From assembly GCF_905404315.1 (NCBI RefSeq), contig NC_066294.1, positions 9,883,501 through 9,947,500 on the forward strand: 64,000 nt of DNA, read 5' to 3'. The DNA comes from Leptidea sinapis (lineage: Eukaryota; Arthropoda; Insecta; Lepidoptera; Pieridae). The translations under genes and the position numbers were made by a program. Under the pieces are notes generated by a model. That model was not told the DNA's origin. It did not search any database and was given only the letters and a program-made list of their open reading frames with translations. Shown piece by piece: positions 11,840-24,800 of this stretch; positions within the stretch are counted from its first letter, which is position 1, and each line of letters starts with the position of its first letter.

Positions 11840-12555
11840 TACTATATACAATATAAAATAATTACAGAATTAAAACAGTTAAAGCACCAGTAAAGATTCA
11901 GTATCATTACATTACTACTTTTAAAATAGTTCCTTAATACTGATTAAAGTAACGCCGGCTGAACATGCTCCTCCTGGCTGACATAATTAAACCGATATTT
12001 AGTAGGTACATACATCTAAAAATGTCAGTGGTGCAATAATTTGAACCGTTGACTCTCACCACGGAGCCCCCGGTACGATCCTCGCCCGCCACGTATCAAT
12101 GTGTTTCGATTTTCAAATTCATGAGTTTGTTTCGATGCCTTTCAGAATCAGAAATGCTGTGCCTCTGGTTACAATAGACTGCGGACAGCGGTGATCACTT
12201 ATCGTCACCAAAAAAAGTAGTGTTTATCTCATTACAAGTTAGAAATCATATTGAACCTACAATTGTATTATTGTTTCCTTGTTTGCCCTGTATGTTCGCT
12301 CATTTATAATTATTTCATAAAAATAAAAGTGCGGTGTTTTTCTTATCCCAAAAAAAAACTCACAACGTACGTTAAAAATCATTATTAACCCTCCACTGAA
12401 TCTACAATACTTATATACTCAATAATATAATCTAGAATACGTCTTATATCATTATACTCTATTGCATATAAATCGAAATGCTAAGGCAAATCTCGAAACA
12501 TCCTATTGTATTTATGTTGATTGAAATGTAAGTTGTACAAATAGGCAGCTCTTTC
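11840..12555. other. Upstream flank of LCCH3
   Basis: No gene seen. Short LINE-like scraps (GGACAGCGGTGATCACTTAT at 12185) and a B-box-like CCCCGGTACGATCCTCGCCC at 12070. Otherwise AT-rich. Confidence 0.45.
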
Positions 12556-12796
12556 GCAAACGTAACTTATGTTCGCTTAGGGGTGGCGCACGCGCGACGC
12601 CATTCCGAACGAAACAGCGGCAGCGGACGCTCGTGTGTAACCGCCTTATATTTCCGCTACGAGTCTCGGAAACTTTTCAACACGATCTTTCGTAGCCGTC
12701 TTAAATAAGTGTTTGGAATGTGTGTCAGGAACCGTGAGCTCGCGAAGTGGTGTCGGTGATCGCAATGCGGCGGAAGTCGCGCGTTCCGGTCGCGCG
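12556..12796 (+). promoter_or_regulatory. CpG-rich 5' flank and probable 5' UTR of the LCCH3-type gene
   Basis: This stretch upstream of the initiator ATG is clearly richer in GC and CpG than its surroundings (for example GGCGCACGCGCGACGCC near 12585). The enrichment fits a promoter and first-exon region of an insect neural gene. I see no convincing TATA box or TCAGT initiator, so the transcription start is not placed. An upstream non-coding exon cannot be excluded. Confidence 0.4.
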
Positions 12797-12891
12797 ATGA
12801 ACGCGCGTCGCACGTTTCTCGTATGCTTTGGGTCGCAAGTCGCGCTTCCTATGATTTTGCTGATAGTGCTATTCTCCTTTACAGAAGCACA
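12797..12891 (+). CDS. Lcch3: LCCH3 exon 1: signal peptide
   Basis: Encodes residues 1-31 and two bases of codon 32. A basic start (MNARRT) is followed by a long hydrophobic run (LPMILLIVLFSF), a typical signal peptide. It ends CA|gtaagt (phase 2). The next exon supplies A to complete CAA (Gln). Confidence 0.88.
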
Positions 12892-15800
12892 GTAAGTAAC
12901 ATATACCTATTTCTTATATTTAAGCTAGCTAAAATATCTACATAAATATAAATTTAAAAATTAATGAAATGTATTTTTACAATACAACTAAAATACATAT
13001 ATTAGTATAATTATAAGTACCTGTTTTAGGCAATGTGCTTGGTATGTATAAACCAAGAAAACTCGCCAAGATAATATGAATAACGAAATTAAATTAAATT
13101 TATTTATTACGTGGAATACAGTATACATTATAGATATTAAATTTATTGTATTTACATGAGCATGCAAAAACAAAAATAACAAAGTATAACCGACAATAAT
13201 TTTACGTCATGAATAGATGAAGTATTTTAATAAACCTGTGACTACCCTTTAGTTATTTTGAATTGCTTATAAAATTTTATGTCACCTTTGCTCAACGTAA
13301 CGGAACGTAATAATAAAACAATAATTTTCGTATTATTTGAATTAAGGTAACTAATTTCAAAAACTCATATTTTGATAAATAATCGAAGAAGGTGATAAAT
13401 AAAAGTAAAGAATTATTCTTTGGTTTATAAATTTTAAGTAATTAGGAAAAAATATTAGAATGTTTTATCAAAACTCACAAACGGAGGTAATTCTGAAACT
13501 TTAGCCCTTGGCCTTTTTAAAACAGTGACTTAACGAGCCCTATGCACTTAAAGTAAAGAATTGTTGTTATTAGAGCATTCAGTGTATAAAAATATGTTTT
13601 CCTGAGGTAACAGTTGATAAAACAACTGTTACCTTGAAATCTTTGCTTAGTTTTTGCTCTTAATAGCGATTTTCATTATTATAACACTAGAAATAAGGGA
13701 TTGCATGTAACTAATTCTAGTAGGCTTCATAAGATACATAAAAGCTTTAAGGGTAAATGTATACACTTTTATAATAAAGTCCCAGCCACTGTTCAGGCAT
13801 TATCTGTAAATAAATTTACATCTTGGACTAAATTATGATTATTTTATAGCAATAGCAATGACAGTACAATGTTGTAGATTTGATTAAAAAGAGCGCAAAA
13901 AAGAATGTTTCCGAAGCGGTAGTAGTATCTAGTATATTAGAAATGACATCAAAAAGTATTCTAAAGGAATCAATTTTGAGAAAATAAATGTCTTCTATGC
14001 CTTTCTATGCCTTCCTAACATCGTAAGTCATTTTATTAAATAATTTGCTTAAATTGCTAGTTACATTTGAAGTCGAATATTAAAATCAAATGCCGATCTT
14101 TGCCGAGAATTGGACTATTCTTGCGTCTTAACCAAATCATCGGTAAAACATTAAAAATATTCTCAAGATTAAGTAAAAAAAATAATCAGTGAGATATGAA
14201 CAGGGAATTTGTAGTAATCTGATTTTTTCAATTTCAATTTACAACAAACTTGTTGTAAGTTTTAGTGTAGGATTGCTGGACTCAACGTTAAGGCGACACT
14301 AAATGCCAGCGACCTTGAGCGATATGAGTTCACGGCTGCCGGCCCGCCATCTATGTAACAAAGACAATATTTTCAAAATTCTTGGGTGGAAAACAGTTTA
14401 TATGCTTACAATCCTCGTTATTCACTACTAATCTGAATAAATGAACCTACACAAAAAAGTACAAGCTATAAGAATAACTTTTCTGAGAGAAGTACCAAAA
14501 AAATGCGTCACGCCATGCCAAAAAACTTGTTTAACTTCAAAGAAAAATGGAAGTTCAAAAAGGCTCGGCAGTGTTAACTATAACCAACAGCAAGCATTCG
14601 CAACCTACACATAAGACTTAAGGAACAGCTCCAAATGCTATACTTTCACCACAAAACTTGTCTAAAAATACCATGTATGCGTGTTTTCTGCTTACTCTTC
14701 GCCTTAAACTAAGCAAGAAAACACTCATCACACTAATCACCGACCACAAGAATAAGTTAATCCAGAAAATCACTATTTATTCTATTCTAATAATTTTACT
14801 ATTCTATGTATGTCCGCGATGATATGTCTATCTCTTAAGGATCACATACTATGTCCATTTTAATACTTTAAAAAATTGCCAATTATAAAGCGGTAATGTA
14901 AAAGCTGTTTACACAAATACGATATTAATTAGATATTTTACTCCCCCATTTCCATTGTCTTGCATACCACAAAAAAGGAATGGTAGTTGATGAGTAAGAT
15001 CATTCAGATATACGTTTTTGTTTCATATTTAACTAGTGAAATAAGATTACACATTTCCGATGGTTTATGCCTACTTTATTGCCGAATACTTACATCATCT
15101 ATTTTCTATAGACAGAAAGAAAATTTATTTGATCACTACACTACCACTGAACACTACAATATACCTAAAAACTAATTAACGGCTGTTCCCAATATACTAT
15201 CTACAGATAGAGATAAATTACTACCTTCTAAATTCTAATTAGTTAGTAATTAGCTGTCAATAATCTAAAGCTGTCCTAATATACCCGATAAGTCATTCTT
15301 ATCGCCTTATATTGGGACGCGTGATTTGCAATGCCCATACAGACTTCTGTCGCTGGTAAGCTATTCGTCGTCCCATTGACAAACAGCGTGTATGGATAAG
15401 GTGAGTTACCGTCGATAAGTTTATTGGGACAGATCAGATCTTGTCATTAAACGGTGACAGCAATGTATCCGTACGTTAAACTAAGGATACATAGATTATT
15501 GTAAACGACCGATAGTCCAATGCTATCTGTCGATTGGTTACTGAAATGTAAGTAAACGTAAAACGATAGATTTGTCTACCTCTAGTAAACTAAGGATAGA
15601 TAGGTTATTGAAAACGGCCGTTACAGAACAGCGCCTGTCTTAGCCAGTTCAATATACAGTGATTACAATGAAATAGTAATCCTATGTTTCATTCAGGACA
15701 CAGCTCTGGGCTACATAAGACCTTAATCTAAGAATCAACTAAAGCCACATAACGTCCCGCAGCTGTTGAATCTAATTACACGTAATCCACTGATGTAATT

Positions 15801-18800
15801 GCGGGCCCGGCTCTGTCGTCACCGAAACTGGATTACACATTGGATCCGCTAACGGCTAAATCTTCGCGCTAAATGCTAATTCGCTTTTATAAATCTCATT
15901 TGAACATCAGGGGCGTGCATATCATATAGGCAATTAGACAGTGCCTACCTCGATATGAACCTAATTAAATATAGCACTAGTGTTAAAGTTAATTTACTAC
16001 CTATGCTAGGCAGTCTACAGATTGCATATACGCTAGCAGCGGCTCATACAACTTATGTCCGTCCTACTATCGGAGTAAACTGCAACTACAACTAGTGAGA
16101 TCCACAGTGCCTACCTTGCTAGAAAACCAATACACGTCCCCTTTTGAACATTAACGTTGGGACGCGGAGAAAACTTAACGGAATATGATTGTCAGCAATA
16201 TTATTAAATTGATTAGTTGATGTTTTAACAAGCGCTACCAACATCATGAACTGCCATAAGATATCCCAATTAATAATTACATTTATACTAGTGGAACCGA
16301 CAGACGTTGTCCTGTACACACGTGTTATGTTTGAAAAATCTATCCAGCCGTTAGGAGGAGTTCACTAACATATACATAAGCAGGAGAATTATATTATATA
16401 GACGGAATTGAGAATCTAAACCAATCTCAAATTCACTGGAACACACAGAAAATTTCATCAAAATCGGTCCAGCCGTCTAGGAGGAGTTCAGTGACATACA
16501 CACGCACACAAGAATTATATACATAAAGATAAAGATATATATATATAAAGATAAAGATATATATAAAGATAACTAACTCACTGTATTAGTAATGTTATTT
16601 TATATATTTCAAGTCAAATTCATATATTTTTATTCATAATAGGATGTGAGTGATGTAAGTGATTTACTTATTAAAAGTCAAAAACTACCACCCTTTCCAA
16701 AAAGGTATGCGTCAGACCTGAGAAGAATGGGCGCAACAAACTCAGCGGGCTTTTTTTTTCATCAAAAAATATGTTGACAAAATAATATTGTACAGTTAAA
16801 CTTATTATTTAACAGTCTGAGGGTGGTCGCTCCATTCCCCTATTCCCAATCTGTGCAATCATTAAGAAAGTCATTTATGTTATAGCAACCTTTACCACAC
16901 AAACGTTTATTTAACAGTTCTTTTGAATATCGTAGTTAATACTTTTGATTTGAACATTTTCTGCGATCATGTTGTATAAGCAAGTTCCTAATATGCGATT
17001 TATTAGGGTTGACCAGGTTATTAACTGTAAATTAGAATCTGTCGATGAAGCCACAACCTTAGACTCTAGCAAGATATATCAAAATTTACGACATATCCGT
17101 ACTCAAACGGTTGCCTCAGTTGGAATGAGCGCTCGGACGGAACCCGAGAGGCGCGGGTTCGTGTCACGCATCGTTCATAAACTTTGGTTACACATTTAAT
17201 TTGTATAAATAAATTGCAACAATTATGAATTAACTAAATAAATTATTTCAGATTTGATCGTACTGTGATGGTGGATCGGATGGAGAATGTGACCCACACT
17301 GTGTCTCGGATTCTAGATGGATACGACATCAGATTGAGGCCTAATTTTGGTGGTACGTTTATTGATATACACCGAGAAATTAAATCAAATGAAAACATAT
17401 TTATTTACATTTATTTAATACAAACATTAACATCGGGTATGGAATAGGGTACCCATAAGCATGATATTTAAAAATACTTAAATTATATTTTTTACATCCT
17501 AAAAGTAATCAAACACATCAAATTATTGATAAGAATATTCTTATTGGATTAAAATATAATATCTTGGAACGATACCAATGATTAAGTTTACATGGACTTT
17601 GACGTCACACTCAACCAATAGCATTGCGTTTCGACATTTTATATTTCGCGCGTATTTATTGCATTTTTGTTAAATTAATATTTTTTTTAGTAATAAATTA
17701 ATAAGATACTATTTGAACTATGTATAGGTTACATGCATAATAGCATAATGTATAAGTAACTTAAAATAATGACTATTACAATAAATACAAACAAACAGAC
17801 CAATCAGAGACGGACTCATAAAATAACGACAAGTAAAATTATCAAAATATCATTGCTTTACAATATCACTATAGTGTACCCGTGACATTACAATGTCACT
17901 AAAAATAGGCCGTTAAATTGTAAGAAATGAAGTTGATTGACAATATACTATCTCTAGTAAAATTGTAATATCACGGCTTTGACAATATACCTACGACATA
18001 TACATAAAGCTCGAGGAATAGTCAGTCATAGTAGCCGTATTATATATTATTTTATCTACACCCATGCTTTAAATCCTCTATTTAAGATTCTGAAACAGTT
18101 AGCTTATTGCCAACATTAAAACACCCAATGTTCTTATAACCATTACATCATCCAAACGAGTGTTGTAATGTTGTACTGAATTTCATAACAACACTCCTAT
18201 GTTTTTTTCGGTCCCTTCATACGCAAAGAGTTTCAACAGACAGACACATTCTTATTGCTCGATGCGTGGTATCTGTGTGAATTTTCAAAAAAAGAACGTT
18301 TTCATTTACGCGCGTTCCACACTACCAGAACGTCGCGCGCCGTAAAAAAAAGTAGGTTATTCGAATCCCCGCCATTTTTCTTCGATACTTTTGTTGTTTT
18401 GTTTACAAAAAATTAGCGATTCATTTTAAACGCTGCAAAAGAACATTATATTCGAGTGAATTTTAATTATTGCACTATACAAAATGTAAATTACTATTAA
18501 AATAAATAATTGTTTCACTAGAACTTATATTTTGTATACAATCAGTATTGAATGATATTAGGTTACTAATAGGATTGGTGTTTTAATGTAAGCAGTAAGC
18601 TAACTGTTCCAGAATCTTTTAGAGGATTCATATTCTGGGTGTAGATAAAGCCTTGTATGCAACTGTTGATAATTAGGTATAAAAACACTCATGTGATACT
18701 ATCATCATATAATATCCACATTCGTGTTTTAATACCCCTTATTACACAACAGTTGCATAAATAACTAATAACATCATGACGTAATAATATATACATCTGT

Positions 18801-21800
18801 CAGTTTATGAATTGCATAGCCATAGCAATATAGAATAATAAATGACAGCGGTCGTCCGCACGATATGCCTGTCATGAATAACTACTTTATTTTATTTGTA
18901 AATTGTAACATTTTAGGTGACCCCCTGTATGTTGGCATGGACTTGACCATTGCGAGTTTTGATGCTATTTCAGAAGTTAATATGGTAAGTTACATGTACT
19001 TAATAGATCGATGAAGCTTTTATATTATTTTGATATTTGAGACATTTTTATTTATAAAATACGCATAATGGTATTATCTTTACTAAATTAGTGGAGAAGT
19101 TATGAATATCGAATAATACCTCGATATTTATAGCGTAAATAAATATTAATATTTTGTTTTATGTCATCTTAAGAAATAATAATATACCTGTCTGGTCGGA
19201 AGTTCCGTACCATATGCGTCAATTTTTATAAAGAAATGTAACATTAATCTAATGATTATATTTACAATACTAAGATTACATTAAATTAAGACCATGTCTT
19301 TACCAATGGCTTTTTATAATGGCAGTGTTTCCGCGTTGGATAACTATGATAGATATTTTGATCCGTTGACCGAAATAGCTGCCAGCGCTTGGGTTTCCAG
19401 TAGCCCTATTGAGGCACGTAGATAGTACTTTGTACATTCGCGCCTCTGGGCCCCACGGTCAAAGTGTCTCGACACCAAACGGCGCAAAGATGTAAGTGTC
19501 ACTGAGACCGACATATTTGTGATGTTTGCTGTCTTCGGCAGTCGAAGCGGCAGCCCCAGCACCAACTGACTTAACTTGTACATGAGAAGGAGCCAGATTG
19601 TCCAAGATAGTAATTCCCCACACTTGTGCCTTTATGGGCTGTTATCTACTTATAAAACAAACTAATTTCGAGCACATTTGGCAAACTAAACATTGACTTA
19701 GCCATGAGAGGTTATTAAAAGATCAACGATAATGGCCAAGTTAGTTGTTCTGTACCAAGGATGGTCTCAATCACTCATATTCGTTAAGCTCTCGTCGCAA
19801 AGCTTTTAATAGCGACGAAAAGAGATCAAGGTCATTACTTGACATATATATTGTTCGAAGTCGTGGCTGGCTAGCTAAAACCTCGCCGACCGTGTTAAGG
19901 GCTCACCTTCGAAAAAAATATCTTCATTTCTTCTCTTTTTCTCTTTATTGTCTACTGATATGTCTTTTATTTTGCAATTTGATTTATATGAGTTGAAACG
20001 TGACTAAAATTAATTTTCCCGGAAATTTGCAGTTTCGGGTTTTTCAAGCGTTTCATTGATAAGGAGAGCATTATTTGAAATTGAAATTTAGGCTGAGATC
20101 TATAATAGTCTAAACTTGCGTAATCTTTGATTACGTTTTAACTGTCAATAGACATCTGAATTTATGCTGAGCTTAACCTAATACAGTCTAATACAAAAGC
20201 CAAGTTCGCTTTTTCTTCACACTCAGCTAAGTTTCTCGTAAGTAAATTCTGAGCAAAGTCTAAATATGCTCTACAGTTCTCAGCCTTTGTGTAGCAGACT
20301 TGTTTTGTATTAAAACGGTGCTTACGTAGATTTTCTTTGAGAGCAAGGCAAGTCGATATTATTTTTTTTTGTTATTATTGTATCTGTGAAACATGTGTTA
20401 GTAGTCCGGTCAATTTAGACCAAAAAATGAGAGTGAAGTTACATAAAGCTTGTTGCTTGTTGGGAACAAGCTGAAAATCAGTGAAATTGTTCAAAACATA
20501 ATTATAAACAATGTTTAAAAGTTCCCCATCATTCCCGTGCATGGAAATTTTTTTTAAGGTCAAAGGTCAAAAAAATGAGTTTTTCGCGATTTTCAGCAAA
20601 ACGGTAAGTTTTATAAGTACCTCGTTCAAAAATTGTAGATCATAAAATTATCTATACAAAATGTATCAATACTTTTTTTCTTACGAGCCACCGTTTCTGA
20701 GATATAACTATTCAAAAAGCTATAAAAACGCGTTAAGTACACTACTACCTCATAGGTGGCGTGGAAACGTGTGCATATTATGACGATAACAACTTTTATA
20801 ACTTTTTGAATCGTTATATCTCAGAAACGGTGGCTCGTAAGAAAAAAAGTATTGATACATTTTTTATAGATAATTTTATGATCTACAATTTTTGTCCGAG
20901 GTACTTTTATGATAAAACTTACTGTTTTGCTGAAAACCGCAAAAAACTAATTTTTTTAACCTTTGACCTTGAATAATTTTTTTTCCAAACACGGGAATGA
21001 TGAGGAACTTGTAAACATTGTTTATAATTATGTTTTGAACAATTTCACTGATTTTCAGCTTGTTGGGACTTTATGTAACTTCGAATGTCTAAATTGACCG
21101 GACTATAGGACGCATCTATAACATTTATATTATGTATTTCTTACTATATTGTTCAGTTCTTGTGATGTTATTGTTTTGTTTCCTTGTAATAATAAATTAT
21201 GATAGCATTCTGCATTTTTTTCGCTATATAAAGGCAAAATTACAGATTTTGATAAAATGTTCAGATAATTTATAATGTTTTAATTAATATCTAATCACCT
21301 TTCTTTTTTCTTTGCACTTTGCATATCTGTGCAATATTGTATAATTACTTTGTAAATATTGATTCAAATCTAATTGTTATCTCATTTTAACTAATAACAA
21401 GCTTTCTTATTGTTCCACATTTGTATTTATAAATTAACTGCAGTTTTAACATAATATTTTAAAGTTTAGAAGTAACTGGTAATATTTAAAAAATACTTAA
21501 ATGCGTCTTAAAACATGTTGTAAAATCGGCATAAAATTGATGGTCTTCATCTTTCAGGACTACACAATAACACTTTATCTTAATCAGTACTGGAAGGATG
21601 AAAGGTTGGCTTTTGGGTTTACAGAAGAGCTTTTGACCCTATCTGGCGACTTTGCTGATAAAATTTGGGTACCGGATACATTCTTCGCTAACGATAAAAA
21701 TAGGTCAGTGTTTATTACATTATTTACAGCAATTCTGAATAGTGGTAAACGTGTTAAATACAGCTGGTGATATATTTAACGTTTATTGAAATAAAATACA

Positions 21801-24800
21801 AAACCATACAATAAAATACTTATGAATTTATTCACTTATCGCTTTTTATGATAAAAGTATCGCCACATAATGATAACTCGCGGAGTGTCTTTTTACTTTT
21901 AAGTTATGTATGATTTTATTCTTAGATAATTTATACGTTGATCTACAACCGATAAAAATAGGCCAGGTTTATTACTTTAGTATGCGTGACAAGCTACGTA
22001 ACGTACGTTGGGGCATAAAAAGAACAGGGAAGTCCCAGGCCCAAGGGTGTCCGTTAGAGGCGACTAAAGGCAACTCTATCAGTGGGAGGCTTTTCACAGG
22101 ATGCCGGCTAGATTACGGGTACCACAACGGTGCCTATTTCTTGCGTGAAGCACTGAGGCGTAAGTATAAATGTGTTTCGGTCTGAATGGCGCCGTAGATT
22201 GTGAAATTACTGGGCAAATGAGACTGAACGTCTCATGTATCAGGGTGAAGAGCGCAACTGTAGACCCGCTCAGAATTTTTCGGTATTTCAAGAATCCTGA
22301 GCGGCACTGCTCGTCTCGTGCCTTATTTTCATAAAATAATCCACTCTCTTGCCTTTTATTTCCCTTCTCGTTATATCCTCAGAATATTCTGATTATTTTC
22401 AGCTTCTTACACGATGTGACGGAACGTAATAAGCTGGTGCGTCTGGGTGGCGACGGCACCATCACGTACGGGATGCGGTTCACTGCCACCCTGGCTTGTA
22501 TGATGGACCTCCACTACTACCCGCTCGACAGCCAGAATTGCACCGTCGAGATTGAAAGCTGTGTGACTCTATAACCTTGTACCTAGCTGAGCTTAATGGC
22601 TTCGCTACTGCGTACTATAAAACCTAACTGCATGTTCTTATTACTGGAATACGACATAGATTAATCATCTTTATCTGTTGTCTATTAGTATTCGGTACTC
22701 TGTGGCGGTGACGTAAAATTCAAAATGGTGGCTTGCACAGACAAGAATACATCAAACATATCAGTAAATTATTTTTTTCTTTCATTTTAACGTTTTTGCG
22801 GGATCTATGTCGTGTTCGGGTATTAATATTTTGATATCACTCATCTTCAGTACCGGATTAACCACCTATTAATAGTAGCAATTGATACGGGCCCGACGCG
22901 AAAGGGCGAGGATACATATATAAACCCACTCATCTCTGCCTGTGCGGAATTTTTTCAGTGATTCTTATTAATATGTTCACAAATACGTGAAACATTATGG
23001 TACCTCTTCACAATCGGCGATTAAAGAAGATTACACGCGAGCACGATCTTGTGGAGGGCTTATTCGCTTCTAGTTGCCGATCATCGCCCATAATAGTCAT
23101 AGTAGACCAAGTATAGTAACTAGACATCGATTTGGCGTGGCCAACATGAAACAGATAATATCCTATATAAATAAGTACAATAGGTACATAATGTGTACAT
23201 ATGCGTTCTTTCACTATCACTTTTACATCGTAAAACACAACATAGCCACCATATTTCCTTCGATTCTACTTAAAATTGTCACTGATGTTGAATAAATAGT
23301 GGATATTTCACACGTTTCACAATAATAATAGCTTTTTTATAGACGCAAATAAAATATCTGTGCAGCGCTGTCAAGTTTGTTTAGCGCATCGGGTGTGCTG
23401 ACCTTGAAAAAACCGGCACGCATGGCGAAACAAAAAATCTTATCACTCTATCTCATTTCTTTACTCTCTCGCATAAGTTTTCTTTTTCTCGTGTGATTGA
23501 GACGAAATCTATCAATTATTCTAGTTACTATACTTGCTCTATGCTCGCGACGATCGGTGACTTGTCGGTTTTTCCGGCACGCATCAAAGGGAGTTCGCGT
23601 GTAATTGCATACGCGTGCCCACATGATGGCCGGTCATTTTTTCACTGAAGGACACTGGTGGTCGTGCTTAGACGTTGATCAATGTTTCACTTGCCGATGA
23701 CAGACGATCATATTACAAATAACAATCATCGCCGATAGTGGAGAGGAGGCTTTACAACTTTTCTTGTTTTGATAAAGAGCTCTTTGAAAGTAGTTGCTAC
23801 GGGCCCCGCGCTCATTTAACCCGACACTGCTCATCTTGTAAGAAGCGAATGAAGCTGCAAAACGTATTAGATAAATTATTTGATTCCATTTAATTCGATG
23901 CCATGGACATATTTAAATTTTATTCATATTATTCAAGACAATACTGGTTACCATTTAAATGTCTATTTTTTTTATAATTTTGAACCATTGTGACAATAAT
24001 GTTTTAGTAATTAGCTTAGAATTGATATGAATGTTCTGCATATACATTGTGAATAGACCACAATATGTTATATCTTTTAGAATATTTCTGTGGCGCAAAC
24101 ATTGTTTTTTAACATTTTAATTTATTTTAAATGTAGAATAGATATAGAAATAAAAACATACATAGTAATATTATTACGAATCAGTAATCAATAGACGGAT
24201 AGATCGTAGATATAATATTGTGCTGTCTATACTAACTGTGTGATCACTCTTTAGATGGTTACACGGTGTCGGATGTGGTCATGTACTGGAAAGAGACACC
24301 AGTGCGAGGAGTTGAAGACGCCGAGCTGCCGCAGTTCACCATACTGGGACATGAAACTAATGATCGAAAGGTAAACAATGATTTGATTCAAAGTAATAAT
24401 TTGCCCTTTTCTTCCCCGGGGCATAAAAAGAATAGGCCCAAGGGTGTCGTAAGAGGCAAGTAAGGGCAATACCAGTTCTTCTATTCCAGGGCTTCTTACT
24501 CGGCTAGATTTTGGGAACTACAGCGGCACCTTTTTCTGCCGTGAAGCAGTAAAGCGTAAGCATTACTGTTTCTCAGTCTGAAGGGCGCCGTAGCTAGTGG
24601 ATTACTGGGCAAATGAGACTTAACATGCTCATTGAGGTTCGTTGAGGTCATAATGTACTTCGGACTATAAATGACGTCGTAAGCGGACCCTAGACGATCA
24701 ATGATTGACATTTCTTTTTATTTTTAATTCTACAACCTATGACGTCAATGTAAAATTGAGCGCAGATGAGAAGGAATAAGTTATTAATAAGTTATATGTT

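Noticed and set aside
12713..12796. Upstream start of LCCH3 at codon TTG 12713
   Set aside because: Not an ATG; the in-frame ATG at 12797 directly precedes a typical signal peptide.
17105..17180. tRNA gene in LCCH3 intron 1
   Set aside because: B box is altered (GGTTCGTGTC) and the core recurs six times with common flanks; a SINE.
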